Below are positions 46,339 to 54,688 of a stretch of 64,000 nucleotides of DNA, in pieces (the first letter of the stretch is position 1; the number at the start of each line of letters is the position of its first letter). The stretch is from Bacillus subtilis subsp. subtilis. GTDB lineage: Bacteria > Pseudomonadota > Gammaproteobacteria > Xanthomonadales > Xanthomonadaceae. Location of the stretch: positions 62,001 to 126,000 of the forward strand of contig JAHREJ010000002.1 of assembly GCA_021733645.1 (NCBI GenBank). The letters run 5' to 3'. Position numbers and translations under genes: made by a program. The notes beneath the pieces were generated by a model that saw only the letters and a program-made list of their open reading frames with translations, did no database searches and was not told the DNA's origin.

Positions 46339-46647
46339 TCACCACAGGGTGAGCGGCGCATCCTTGGCCAGCGTGGCCTTGCGTTCCTTGCTGAAATCCC
46401 ACCACGGGCGCGGTGCTTCGCCCTGCATGAAGCGCACGATCGACAGGAACACGTCGATCACGCACGGGTCATGCATCACCCCGGTGCGCAGGCACAGCTG
46501 CGCGTACATGTCATAGGCGTCGCGGCCACGCACGTGCGCGGGAACGCGGATGCCGATCAGACGCAGATCTTTCTCACAGGCCGGCCCGACATTCGGCAGG
46601 TCGGTCAGACGCAACAGATGGTTGCGGTCGACCTTGGTGGGGTTCAT
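46339..46647 (-). CDS. Helix-hairpin-helix protein, Cdd1-like
   Basis: A 102-aa protein with LLRLTDLPNVGPACEKDLRL, a helix-hairpin-helix of the type called pathogenicity locus Cdd1, and the following conserved RDAYDMYAQLCLRTG and HDPCVIDVFLSIVRF. HhH motifs usually bind DNA without sequence preference. No function is known for the family. It precedes the SUFU gene by 41 bp. Confidence 0.85.
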   Translation of the reverse strand: MNPTKVDRNHLLRLTDLPNVGPACEKDLRLIGIRVPAHVRGRDAYDMYAQLCLRTGVMHDPCVIDVFLSIVRFMQGEAPRPWWDFSKERKATLAKDAPLTLW

Positions 46648-46682
46648 TGCAGGGGGATGATCCTCTTGCGCAGGCGGGGGAC

Positions 46683-47606
46683 TCAGCCCTTCTGTGCGCG
46701 GAGTCGGTCGAGCACGCCATCCAGCGTGTCCAGGTCGGTGTAATGGATGATCAGCTTGCCCTTGCCGCCACGGCCATGATTGATGGCCACGCGTGCGCCC
46801 AGCGACTCGGACAGTTCGGTTTCCAGCGAGGCGATATCGGCCTGGGGGGCACTGGCCGCCGGCTTCTTGCGCAGCGAACCGGGCACCTTGCCGGCAGCGA
46901 ACTGCTGCGCGCGGTGTTCCACTTCGCGTACCGACCAGCCCTGGTCGGCCGCTTCCTGGGCCAGCTTGCTGGCCAGTTCCGGCGCCAGGGTGAGCAGCGC
47001 ACGCGCATGGCCCATTTCCAGCCGGCGGGTTTCCAGCAGCAGGCGGATCGCGATCGGCAGCTCCAGCAGGCGCAGCAGGTTGGATACCGCCGCACGCGAG
47101 CGGCCCACGGCCTGTGCGGCTTCGGCGTGGGTCAGCGCGAATTCGCTGATCAGGCGCTGCAGCGCTTCGGCTTCTTCCAGCGGATTGAGGTCTTCACGCT
47201 GGATGTTCTCGATCAGCGCCATCGCGATGACGGTGCGGTCTTCCAGCTCGCGCACCACCACCGGCACTTCGTCCAGGCCGGCCAGCTGCGAGGCGCGCCA
47301 GCGGCGTTCACCGGCGACGATCTCGAAACTGTCCGGGCCGAGCTGACGCACCAGGATCGGCTGGATCACGCCCTGCGCCTTGATGGATTCGGCCAGCTCG
47401 GCGAGCTTGGTTTCGTCCATGTCGCGGCGCGGCTGGTACTTGCCCGGCTGCAGCTGGCCGACCGGCAGCTTGCGCAGCACCTCACCCGGCATGGGCTCGA
47501 TCACGGCCGCAGCCTGCACCTGGGTCACCGCGCCCTTGGGCCCCAACAGCGCGTCGAGGCCACGGCCGAGGCCGCGTTTCTTGCCGAGGGCGGGCTTGGT
47601 GCTCAT
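46683..47606 (-). CDS. parB: Chromosome-partitioning protein ParB
   Basis: A 307-aa ParB. The N-terminal CTP-binding region has PNPxQPR-like GKYQPRRDMDETKLAELAES and GERRWRASQLAGLDEVPVVV; the HTH EFALTHAEAAQAVGRSRAAV binds parS. The ATG shares one base with the parA stop (TGATG). I could not find a 16-bp parS palindrome in this window by eye. It works with ParA to separate chromosome origins. Confidence 0.97.
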   Translation of the reverse strand: MSTKPALGKKRGLGRGLDALLGPKGAVTQVQAAAVIEPMPGEVLRKLPVGQLQPGKYQPRRDMDETKLAELAESIKAQGVIQPILVRQLGPDSFEIVAGERRWRASQLAGLDEVPVVVRELEDRTVIAMALIENIQREDLNPLEEAEALQRLISEFALTHAEAAQAVGRSRAAVSNLLRLLELPIAIRLLLETRRLEMGHARALLTLAPELASKLAQEAADQGWSVREVEHRAQQFAAGKVPGSLRKKPAASAPQADIASLETELSESLGARVAINHGRGGKGKLIIHYTDLDTLDGVLDRLRAQKG

Positions 47607-48403
47607 CAGACAGTCTCCAGGGCTTTATCGGCCGTGTTGCGTTGTTGGTGGCGGCGGATGATCTCACCGGCCAGGCCGAGGTAGGCCACGCCGCCCCGCG
47701 AGGCGCGGTCGTAACCGACGATGCTCTGCCCGTGGCTGGGCGCTTCGGCCAGGCGCACGTTGCGCGGCACGATGGTGCGGAACACGCGGTCGCCGAAATG
47801 CTCGGTGAGCTCGGCCGACACCGCGTTGGCCAGGTTGTTGCGCACATCGAACATGGTGCGCAGCACGCCCTCGATCTCCAGGTGGGGATTGAGGTTGGCA
47901 CGCAGCGCTTCGATGGTTTCCACCAGCGCGCTCAGGCCTTCCAGCGCGTAGTACTCGCACTGCATCGGCACGATCACCGAATCGGCGGCGGCCAGGGCGT
48001 TCAGGGTCAGCAGCGACAGCGCCGGCGGGCAGTCGATCAGGATGAAATCGTATTCGTCGCGGACCGGGGCCAGCGCGCGCTTGAGGCGCTGCTCGCGTTC
48101 GCCCTGGTCCATCAGCTGGATCTCGGCGGCGGTCAGGTCGATGTTGCCCGGCAGCAGGTCGAAGCCTTCCGGGGTGGTGACGCGGACTTCGGCAGCGGTG
48201 GCTTCGCCGAGCAGCAGATCGCAGGTGGAGGCAGCGACTTCACGCTTGTCCACGCCACTGCCCATGGTCGCATTGCCTTGGGAATCAAGGTCGACCAGGA
48301 GCACGCGCTTGGGTGCAGCAGCCAGGGAGGCGGCCAGATTGACAGCGGTCGTGGTCTTGCCGACGCCACCTTTCTGGTTGGCGATGGCGATGATGCGGGC
48401 CAT
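47606..48403 (-). CDS. parA: Chromosome-partitioning ATPase ParA (Soj)
   Basis: A 265-aa deviant-Walker ATPase: KGGVGKTTTAVNLAASLA at the N-terminus, then LVDLDSQGNATMGSG and DFILIDCPPALSLLTLNALA. ParA forms gradients on the nucleoid that pull ParB-origin complexes. The ATG at 48403 is the family start (MARIIAIANQKGG); a GTG/ATG 15 bases further up is not needed. Co-transcribed with parB; rsmG lies upstream on the same strand, the common near-origin order. Confidence 0.97.
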   Translation of the reverse strand: MARIIAIANQKGGVGKTTTAVNLAASLAAAPKRVLLVDLDSQGNATMGSGVDKREVAASTCDLLLGEATAAEVRVTTPEGFDLLPGNIDLTAAEIQLMDQGEREQRLKRALAPVRDEYDFILIDCPPALSLLTLNALAAADSVIVPMQCEYYALEGLSALVETIEALRANLNPHLEIEGVLRTMFDVRNNLANAVSAELTEHFGDRVFRTIVPRNVRLAEAPSHGQSIVGYDRASRGGVAYLGLAGEIIRRHQQRNTADKALETV

Positions 48404-48614
48404 GCGGGTGAGCCTCATCGGCAGGGAGTGGGACTGGTCATTATGCGTATATGGGGCGTGTCATGCACTGTGAGATACGCGCCGATGGGCGGCCGCGACC
48501 TGCGATGGCCCCTGGCAATGCGCCCGGTGGACACCGCAGCGGCAGCTGTGACGGGCGCTGCGGCCCCCATCAAGGTGCGCGGGCGGCGAGCGGCCAACGC
48601 GCATGTCCGGGCGG

Positions 48615-49253
48615 TCAAGGACCGGCCACCACCACCAGATGGCGCTCGCCGGTCAGGCCGGGCACGTGCAGCGGCAGGACCTGTTCCACCTGCCAACCGA
48701 CCGGCAGCTGGGCGATTTCGTCGTGCGGGTACATGCCTTTCATCGCCAGCAGGCGGCCGCCGGGGCGCAGCAGGTGGCCGCCGACGGCGATGATGCCGGC
48801 CAGGGTGTCCATGGCGCGCGCGGTGAGGTGGTCATAAGCGCCGGGTTCGGCCAGCGCTTCGGCACGCGACTCGGCCACGCGGGCATTGCCCAGGCCCAGC
48901 TGGCGCACCGCTTCGCGCATGAAGCGGGCCTTCTTGCCGTTGCTTTCCACCAGGGTCACCTGCAGCTGCGGGCGGGCGATGGCCAGCGGGATGCCCGGCA
49001 GGCCGGGGCCGGTGCCGAGGTCGGCCAGGGTGCCGCGCTCCAGGTAGGGCTGCATGGCCAGCGAGTCGAGCAGATGGCGGGTGACCATCTCCAGCGGGTC
49101 GCGGATGGCGGTGAGGTTGTAAGTGCGGTTCCAGCGGTCGAGCAGGGTGAGGTAGGTCAGCAGTGGCGGCGCCAGGGCGGCGTCCAGGTCCATCGCGGCC
49201 AGGCCACGCTCAAGCGCTTGGGCCACGCCGGCCGGGAGTTTGTGTTCGGTCAT
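48615..49253 (-). CDS. rsmG: 16S rRNA (guanine527-N7)-methyltransferase RsmG (GidB)
   Basis: A 212-aa SAM-dependent enzyme with the RsmG core: [37 protein letters not shown] (SAM loop), and [20 protein letters not shown]. It methylates G527 of 16S rRNA; loss gives low-level streptomycin resistance in other species. ATG 49253 begins the family sequence (MTEHKLPAG). It lies 211 bp upstream of parA; that gap holds nothing I can support. Confidence 0.95.
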   Translation of the reverse strand: MTEHKLPAGVAQALERGLAAMDLDAALAPPLLTYLTLLDRWNRTYNLTAIRDPLEMVTRHLLDSLAMQPYLERGTLADLGTGPGLPGIPLAIARPQLQVTLVESNGKKARFMREAVRQLGLGNARVAESRAEALAEPGAYDHLTARAMDTLAGIIAVGGHLLRPGGRLLAMKGMYPHDEIAQLPVGWQVEQVLPLHVPGLTGERHLVVVAGP

Positions 49254-49325
49254 GGGGCGATTATCGCAGGTCGACGCTGACGGCGACGCGTCATTTCCCT
49301 GGACACGGCTGGCCGGGGTGGAGGG

Positions 49326-49450
49326 TCGGCGCCCGATGGTAGCGCCGAGCCATGCTCGGCTGGCCGCCCACAGCGCGGCAATCGTCAGCGCCCGATGGTA
49401 GCGCCGAGCCATGCTCGGCTGGCCGCGCGCAGCGCGGCAATCGTCGGCGC
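49326..49450. repeat. Tandem 59-bp SMAG-like REP units (two full, one partial)
   Basis: Units 49326-49384 and 49385-49443 differ at about four positions; a third begins at 49444. Each contains GTAGCGCCGAGCCATGCTCG, a hairpin starting with GTAG. Located between rsmG and the phosphopantetheinyl transferase gene. The tandem head-to-tail form differs from the inverted pairs elsewhere in the window. Confidence 0.8.
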
Positions 49451-49484
49451 CCTAGGGAGGCCATCGCCGGCAACGCACCTTCGC

Positions 49485-50111
49485 TCAGACCGCGTGCCAG
49501 GCCAATGCGGCGCGGAAATCGGCGGCGGCCTGCCATTCGTGCAGGTGCCAGCGGGCGGCGTCGCCCAGCTCGGGGTCGCACCAGGCCAGGTGCAGGTTGC
49601 CCTCGGCGTCCGGGGCCAACTGCAGGCGGTGCAGGCCGAAGGAGATGCCCTGCCCCTGCGCCTTGAGGATGGCTTCCTTGGCGCACCACACCCGGAAGAA
49701 CCACGGCGTGCGGGCGGCTTCGTCCAGCCCCAGCAGCCAGGCGATCTCGGCCGGGTGGAAGAAGCGTTCGATGATTTCGGCCATGCGCGGCCGCGGACGC
49801 AGGGGTTCCAGGTCGACCCCCAGGCGGACGCGCTCGGCCATCGCCACCAGCAGCAGGCCGTGGCTGTGGCTCCAGCCGGTGCCGATATGCGCCAGCGGGC
49901 CGTGCAGTGCCGGGCGGCCACGCGCGTCGCGCTGCAGCGGCAGGGTGTCCGGCGTGCCGCCGAGCTGGTCGGCCAGCAGCACCCGCGCCTGCGGTTCGCC
50001 ACGGGTGCCGTTGACGTGGGGCAGGCACCAGACCGTGACCGGGCCGAAGCGCCACGGGCCGCCCAAGGGCGCAGACAGGGTCACGCCTGCACCCGGCAAG
50101 GGCGACTGCAC
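49485..50111 (-). CDS. 4'-phosphopantetheinyl transferase superfamily protein
   Basis: A 208-aa Sfp-like enzyme: GTGWSHSHGLLLVAMAERVR, the first metal motif GVDLEPLRPRPRM and the second FFRVWCAKEAILKAQGQGIS. It transfers phosphopantetheine from CoA to carrier proteins of polyketide, fatty-acid or peptide pathways. In Xanthomonas a relative acts in pathways near pigment genes; no carrier gene is nearby here. The start is a GTG at 50111; another GTG 27 bases in (50084) is possible. Ribosome site is weak. Confidence 0.88.
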   Translation of the reverse strand: MQSPLPGAGVTLSAPLGGPWRFGPVTVWCLPHVNGTRGEPQARVLLADQLGGTPDTLPLQRDARGRPALHGPLAHIGTGWSHSHGLLLVAMAERVRLGVDLEPLRPRPRMAEIIERFFHPAEIAWLLGLDEAARTPWFFRVWCAKEAILKAQGQGISFGLHRLQLAPDAEGNLHLAWCDPELGDAARWHLHEWQAAADFRAALAWHAV

Positions 50112-50174
50112 GGTGATTTCACGGCGGGTACCGTCAACTGGCCCGGTCGTTCACGCAAACCGGGAGTCAACGCT

Positions 50175-50426
50175 ATGGGCATCATCATCTGGCTGATCGT
50201 CGGCGGCATCGTGGGCTGGCTTGCCAGCATCATCATGAAGCGCGACGCGCAACAAGGCATCATCCTCAACATCGTGGTCGGGATCGTCGGCGCGTTGCTG
50301 GCCGGCTGGCTGTTCGGCGGTGGCATCAACGAAGCGATCACGATCCGTACGTTCCTGTTCTCGTTGATCGGCGCGGTGATCCTGCTGGCGATCGTGAATC
50401 TGTTTACGCGCAAGAGCGTCCGGTAA
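50175..50426 (+). CDS. GlsB/YeaQ/YmgE-family small membrane protein
   Basis: An 83-aa protein of three membrane helices (GIIIWLIVGGIVGWLASIIM, IILNIVVGIVGALLAGWLFG, LIGAVILLAIVNLF), the transglycosylase-associated family pattern. Function is unclear; relatives are stress induced. GGGAG precedes the ATG. It is followed by a good terminator, convergent with xth. Confidence 0.9.
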   Translation: MGIIIWLIVGGIVGWLASIIMKRDAQQGIILNIVVGIVGALLAGWLFGGGINEAITIRTFLFSLIGAVILLAIVNLFTRKSVR

Positions 50427-50475
50427 TCACCGACGCGTTGGCTGGGATGCGTCGGCCGATGCGCTGAGGGTTCAA

Positions 50476-50500
50476 CAAGGCCCGGCATTGCCGGGCCTTG
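50476..50500 (+). terminator. Terminator between convergent genes
   Basis: An 11-bp perfect stem (CAAGGCCCGGC and complement) with an ATT loop, followed by TTGTTG on the plus strand. It lies 50 bp after the GlsB-like gene and 20 bp before the xth stop, so it probably serves both. Confidence 0.75.
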
Positions 50501-50520
50501 TTGTGTCGGTGCTCAGGCGC

Positions 50521-51291
50521 TCAGGCGCCCAACTGCACCCACGCCGGCGCGTGGTCGCTGGGGCGGTCCCAGGTCCGCGGCTCGCGGTCGATGCCCGAGG
50601 CGATCGCGCGCGCCTTGAGCGCATCCGACACCAGCGTCAGGTCGATGCGCAGGCCCAGATTGCGGCGGAAGCCGGCTGCGCGGTAATCCCACCAGCTGAA
50701 CACGCCTTCTTCGGCGCTGTGCAGGCGGAAGGCATCGTGCAGGCCCAACTGCAGCAGCTTGTTGAGCGCGTCGCGTTCGGCGGTGGAGGTGAGGATGTGG
50801 TTCTCGTTCCAGACCAGCGGATCGTTCACATCGCGCGCGTCGGGGGCGATGTTGAAGTCGCCCATCACCACCAGTTCGGGGTACCTCTGGATCTCGGCGG
50901 CCACCCAGGCGTGCACGGCTTCCAGCCAGCGCAGCTTGTAGGCGTACTTGTCGGTGCCGATGTCCTGGCCGTTGACCACGTACAGGTTGATGATGCGCAC
51001 GCCGCCCACGGTGCCGGCGATGGCGCGCTTCTGCTCATCCTCGAAACCGGGGATGCCGATCTGCACGTCCTGCGCCGGTTCGCGCGACAGCAGTGCCACG
51101 CCGTTGTAGGTCTTCTGGCCGGCAAACACGCTGCGGTAACCCAGCCCGGCCAGCACCGCATCGGGGAACTTGTGGTCCTCCATCTTGGTTTCCTGGATGC
51201 CCACGACATCCGGCGCGAACGCCTGCAGCCATTGTTCCAGGTGCGGCAGGCGCACGTTGAGCGAGTTGACGTTCCAGGAGGCGATTTTCAT
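50521..51291 (-). CDS. xth: Exodeoxyribonuclease III (AP endonuclease, XthA family)
   Basis: A 256-aa enzyme: IASWNVNSLNVRL, GIQETKMED (metal-binding Glu), VVNGQDIGTDKYAYK, VVMGDFNIAPD, and the C-terminal LRIDLTLVS then RPSDHAPAWV with the catalytic Asp-His. It cleaves DNA at abasic sites and trims 3' ends in base-excision repair. ATG 51291 gives the family start MKIASWNVNS. Monocistronic. Confidence 0.95.
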   Translation of the reverse strand: MKIASWNVNSLNVRLPHLEQWLQAFAPDVVGIQETKMEDHKFPDAVLAGLGYRSVFAGQKTYNGVALLSREPAQDVQIGIPGFEDEQKRAIAGTVGGVRIINLYVVNGQDIGTDKYAYKLRWLEAVHAWVAAEIQRYPELVVMGDFNIAPDARDVNDPLVWNENHILTSTAERDALNKLLQLGLHDAFRLHSAEEGVFSWWDYRAAGFRRNLGLRIDLTLVSDALKARAIASGIDREPRTWDRPSDHAPAWVQLGA

Positions 51292-51320
51292 GGGGGGCAT
51301 TCTACCGGACCGCTCCACCG

Positions 51321-51398
51321 GTAGCGTCGGGGGCTGCCCGGCCAGCCAGCCCAGGCGCGTGGTGGCTTGACGTGTGGCCAGGCAGAGCCCGGCGCTAC
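51321..51398. repeat. Inverted pair of SMAG-like REP palindromes
   Basis: GTAGCGTCGGGGGCTGCCCG starts at 51321, and an inverted GTAGCGCCGGGCTCTGCCTG (minus strand) ends at 51398. It fills the gap between xth and the aldehyde dehydrogenase gene. Confidence 0.7.
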
Positions 51399-51408
51399 GC
51401 GGCGCAGG

Positions 51409-52824
51409 TCAGCGCACCAGCGCCTTCAACATTCCTGCAATCTTCGAATACGGTGGCTTGAGCAGGTCGCTGGCGGCCCACCGCGACTGCCACAGGATCG
51501 GCAGCTGTTTGCTCAGGCCATCAAAGCCCGCACGCCCGTGGTAGGCGCCCATGCCACTGGGCCCCACCCCGCCGAACGGCAGGTCGTTGATGGCGAAATG
51601 CAGCAGGGTGTCGTTGACGGTGACGCCGCCAGCCACGACCTGGCCGAGCACGCGCTCCACCGTGGCGTTGTGCTGGCTGAACACATACAGCGCCAGCGGC
51701 CGGTCACGGCGCTGCACCTCGGCCAGCGCCGCGTCCAGGTCCGGGTAGGCGCACACCGGCAGGATCGGGCCGAAGATCTCTTCCTGCATCAGGTCCAGGT
51801 CGGCCGGCGGGTCGAGCACGATGGTCGGCACGATCAGGCGTTCGCGCGCGGCACGTTCGGGATCCACGGTGGCCAATTCGATCACCGGCACCCCGCGCGC
51901 GCGCGCCTGGTCCAGATAGCCGCGCAGGCGCTGGTACTGACCGTCGTGGATGATCCGGGTGTAATCGGACGCATCGCTGAAATCGCCGTAGCGCGCGCGC
52001 ACCTGGGTCTGCAGTTGCTGCACCAGCTCGCGCTGGCGCGTGCCGTCGATCAGCACGTAATCCGGGGCGATGCAGGTCTGCCCGGCGTTGAACCACTTGC
52101 CCGTGGCCAGGCGTGCGGCCGCCTTGTCCAGCGGGTAGTCGCTGCACACGATGGCCGGCGATTTGCCGCCCAGTTCGAGGGTCAGCGGAGTGAGGTGCTG
52201 CGCGGCGGCGGCCATCACCTTGCGGCCAACGGCGGTGGAGCCGGTGAACACCAGGTGGTCCAGCGGTGAGCCCGCCAGCGCGCTGGCCAACGCACCCTCG
52301 CCCTGCACCACCGCCACGCGGTCGGCGGGGAACACCTCAGCCAGCAGCGTCTGCAGGAACGCGCTGGTGTGCGGGGTTTGTTCGGAGGGCTTGAGGATGA
52401 CGTGGTTGCCCGCGGCAATCGCGGTGGCCAGTGGAATGAGCGCCAGGTTGACCGGGTAGTTCCACGGCGAGATCACGCCCACCACACCCAGCGGCACCGC
52501 GCGGGTCTGCGCCCGTGCCGGCCAGAACCGCCAGCCCACGCTGACCCGGCGCGGGCGTGCCCAACGGCGCAGGTGCTTGCGCAGGTGGTCGATTTCGCCC
52601 AGCACGGTCATGCCGTCGGCGATCAGGGATTCGTGGGTGGAACGGTGGCCGAAGTCGGCCGAGATGGCCTCGGCCATCTGCGGCAGCTGCGCCTTCAATG
52701 CGGCGCGCAGCCGCTGCAGGTCGTCGCGGCGCTGGTCCAGCGACGGGCGGTTGGCCTGCCAGGCGGTGCGCAGGGTGTGCAGGATCGCCGGCAGCGCGGC
52801 GGGATCGGTGTGGGCATCGCTCAT
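51409..52824 (-). CDS. Coniferyl aldehyde dehydrogenase-like enzyme
   Basis: A 471-aa NAD(P)-dependent aldehyde dehydrogenase: VISPWNYPVNLALIPLATAI, LTLELGGKSP (catalytic Glu) and GQTCIAPDYVLI (catalytic Cys). The overall length and the C-terminal NDTLLHFAINDLPFGGVGPS match the class-3/coniferyl-aldehyde subgroup, which oxidises aromatic or fatty aldehydes. The real substrate is not fixed by sequence. ATG 52824 is used. No operon partner. Confidence 0.9.
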   Translation of the reverse strand: MSDAHTDPAALPAILHTLRTAWQANRPSLDQRRDDLQRLRAALKAQLPQMAEAISADFGHRSTHESLIADGMTVLGEIDHLRKHLRRWARPRRVSVGWRFWPARAQTRAVPLGVVGVISPWNYPVNLALIPLATAIAAGNHVILKPSEQTPHTSAFLQTLLAEVFPADRVAVVQGEGALASALAGSPLDHLVFTGSTAVGRKVMAAAAQHLTPLTLELGGKSPAIVCSDYPLDKAAARLATGKWFNAGQTCIAPDYVLIDGTRQRELVQQLQTQVRARYGDFSDASDYTRIIHDGQYQRLRGYLDQARARGVPVIELATVDPERAARERLIVPTIVLDPPADLDLMQEEIFGPILPVCAYPDLDAALAEVQRRDRPLALYVFSQHNATVERVLGQVVAGGVTVNDTLLHFAINDLPFGGVGPSGMGAYHGRAGFDGLSKQLPILWQSRWAASDLLKPPYSKIAGMLKALVR

Positions 52825-52878
52825 GGGCCGACTATAGCTGCAGGCCGCGTGAGCGCGTGTCACCGGTACCCGGGAAGC

Positions 52879-52907
52879 AAAAAGGGCCGCGATCTGCATC
52901 GCGGCCC
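52879..52907 (-). terminator. Intrinsic terminator after the MFS transporter gene
   Basis: A 10-bp perfect stem (GGGCCGCGAT with ATCGCGGCCC) with a four-base loop, followed on the minus strand by TTTTT. It lies 26 bp past the transporter stop. Confidence 0.88.
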
Positions 52908-52932
52908 CTTGGTCATACCGAGTGGATCACCG

Positions 52933-54588
52933 TTACTTGGTGATATCCACCCCGCGGGTTTCCTTCAGGAACAAACCGCCCACCACCACCGTCATCAACG
53001 CAATGATGATCGGGTACCACAAGCCGTAGTACAGATTGCCGGTACCGGCCACCAGTGCGAACGAAATCGCCGGCAGGAAGCCACCAAACCAGCCATTGCC
53101 GATGTGGTACGGCAGCGACATCGAGGTGTAGCGGATGCGGGTCGGGAACAGTTCGACCAGGTAGGCGGCGATCGGGCCGTACACCATGGTCACGTACAGC
53201 ACCAGGATCCACAGCATGAAGATCGTGCCGGGGATGTTGATGCGCGCGTTGTCGGCCTTGGCCGGGTACCCGGCGGTGTTCAATGCGCCCTTCAGTTCGG
53301 CACCGAACGCATCACTCTTGGCCTTGCCCTCTTCCTTGCTCAGGCCAGCGGCCTCGTAGGAAGTGACGCTGGCGCTGCCGACGTTGACGACCGCCAACGA
53401 ACCGGCGGCGGCCGGCTTCACGTCATACGGCACGCCCGCCTTGGTCAGCGCGGCAGTGGCCACGTCGCAGGAGCTGGTGAACTTGCGCAGGCCAACCGGA
53501 TCGAACTGGAACGAACAGGTGTTCGGATCGGCAACCACCAGCGCCGGCGAGTTGGTGCGGGCTTCTTCGATGGCCGGGTTGGCGAAGTGGGTCAGGCCCT
53601 TGAACACCGGGATGTAGGTGATGGCGGCCAACAGGCAGCCGGCCAGGATGATGCCCTTGCGGCCGATGCGATCGGACAGCCAGCCGAAGAAGATGAAGAA
53701 CGGCGTGCCCAGCGCAAGGGCCGCGGCGATCAGCAGGTAAGACGTGGTGGCTTCCACCTTGAGCATGCTGCTCAGGAAGAACAGCGCGTAGAACTGGCCG
53801 CCGTACCACACCACGGCCTGGCCGGCCGCCGCACCCAGCAGCACCAGCAGCATCAGCTTGAGGTTGCCGCCCTTGAGGCTGTCACGGAACGGGGTCTTGG
53901 AGCCCTTGCCTTCGGCCTTCATCTGCTGGAACAGCGGCGATTCGCTCAACTGCAGGCGGATCCACACCGAGATGCCCAGCAGCACGATGGAGACCAGGAA
54001 CGGAATGCGCCAGCCCCAGTCTTCAAACGCCTCGTTGCCCAGGAAGTAGCGGCAGGCCAGGATGATCAGCAGCGACATGAACAGGCCCAGCGTGGCGGTG
54101 CACTGGATGAAGCTGGTGTACAGGCCACGCTTGTCGGCCGGTGCATGTTCGGCCACGTAGGTGGCCGCGCCACCGTACTCGCCGCCCATCGCCAGGCCCT
54201 GGGCCAGGCGCAGCACGATCAGGATCACCGGTGCGGCAAAGCCGATCGAGGCGTAGTTGGGCAGCACGCCGACCAGGAAGGTCGAGATGCCCATGATCAG
54301 GATCGTGACCAGGAAGGTGTACTTGCGGCCGATGCGGTCGCCGAGGCTGCCGAAGAACGCCGCGCCGAACGGGCGCACGAAGAAGCCGGCCGCGAAGGCC
54401 AGCAGGGCGAAGATCATGCCCGTGGTTTCGTTGACGCCGCTGAAGAACTGCTTGGCGATGATCGCGGCCAGCGAGCCGTACAGGAAGAAGTCATACCACT
54501 CGAAGACGGTCCCCAGGCTGGACGCGAAGATGACCTTCTTGTGTCCCTGGGTAAGTTGGGCTTTTGCAGGTGCAGGTGTGGCGGACAT
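52933..54588 (-). CDS. MHS-type MFS transporter with a long periplasmic insertion
   Basis: A 551-aa metabolite:proton symporter-type protein of the major facilitator superfamily. It opens IFASSLGTVFEWYDFFLYGS (MHS signature) and has GDRIGRK loops between helices 2-3 and 8-9 (SDRIGRKGII). Unusually for a family of about 430 aa, about 120 extra residues (about 330-450) lie between helices in the second half; this insert is polar, has two cysteines (PNTCSF, TSSCDV) and is probably extracytoplasmic. Likely substrate is a small organic acid, given the nearby porin and acs genes, but this is inference. Confidence 0.9.
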   Translation of the reverse strand: MSATPAPAKAQLTQGHKKVIFASSLGTVFEWYDFFLYGSLAAIIAKQFFSGVNETTGMIFALLAFAAGFFVRPFGAAFFGSLGDRIGRKYTFLVTILIMGISTFLVGVLPNYASIGFAAPVILIVLRLAQGLAMGGEYGGAATYVAEHAPADKRGLYTSFIQCTATLGLFMSLLIILACRYFLGNEAFEDWGWRIPFLVSIVLLGISVWIRLQLSESPLFQQMKAEGKGSKTPFRDSLKGGNLKLMLLVLLGAAAGQAVVWYGGQFYALFFLSSMLKVEATTSYLLIAAALALGTPFFIFFGWLSDRIGRKGIILAGCLLAAITYIPVFKGLTHFANPAIEEARTNSPALVVADPNTCSFQFDPVGLRKFTSSCDVATAALTKAGVPYDVKPAAAGSLAVVNVGSASVTSYEAAGLSKEEGKAKSDAFGAELKGALNTAGYPAKADNARINIPGTIFMLWILVLYVTMVYGPIAAYLVELFPTRIRYTSMSLPYHIGNGWFGGFLPAISFALVAGTGNLYYGLWYPIIIALMTVVVGGLFLKETRGVDITK

Positions 54589-54604
54589 GGGACGTTTCCC
54601 CTCG

Positions 54605-54684
54605 GTAGTGCCGACCGTTGGTCGGCAATCGCAGTGTTCGGCGGGTGGTTTCTAATTCTGTAGGTGCCGACCGTTGGTCGGCAC
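54605..54684. repeat. Two direct SMAG-like REP palindromes
   Basis: GTAGTGCCGACCGTTGGTCG at 54605 and GTAGGTGCCGACCGTTGGTC at 54660, each a short hairpin (GCCGACC/GGTCGGC). Direct orientation, between the porin and the MFS transporter genes. Confidence 0.75.
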
Positions 54685-54688
54685 TCAT

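Noticed and set aside
46683-48403. A parS site near parAB
   Set aside because: I looked for the TGTTTCACGTGAAACA palindrome or close variants here and elsewhere in the window and saw none.
49326-49450. CRISPR array
   Set aside because: The repeated units are directly adjacent with no spacers, and each is a REP hairpin.
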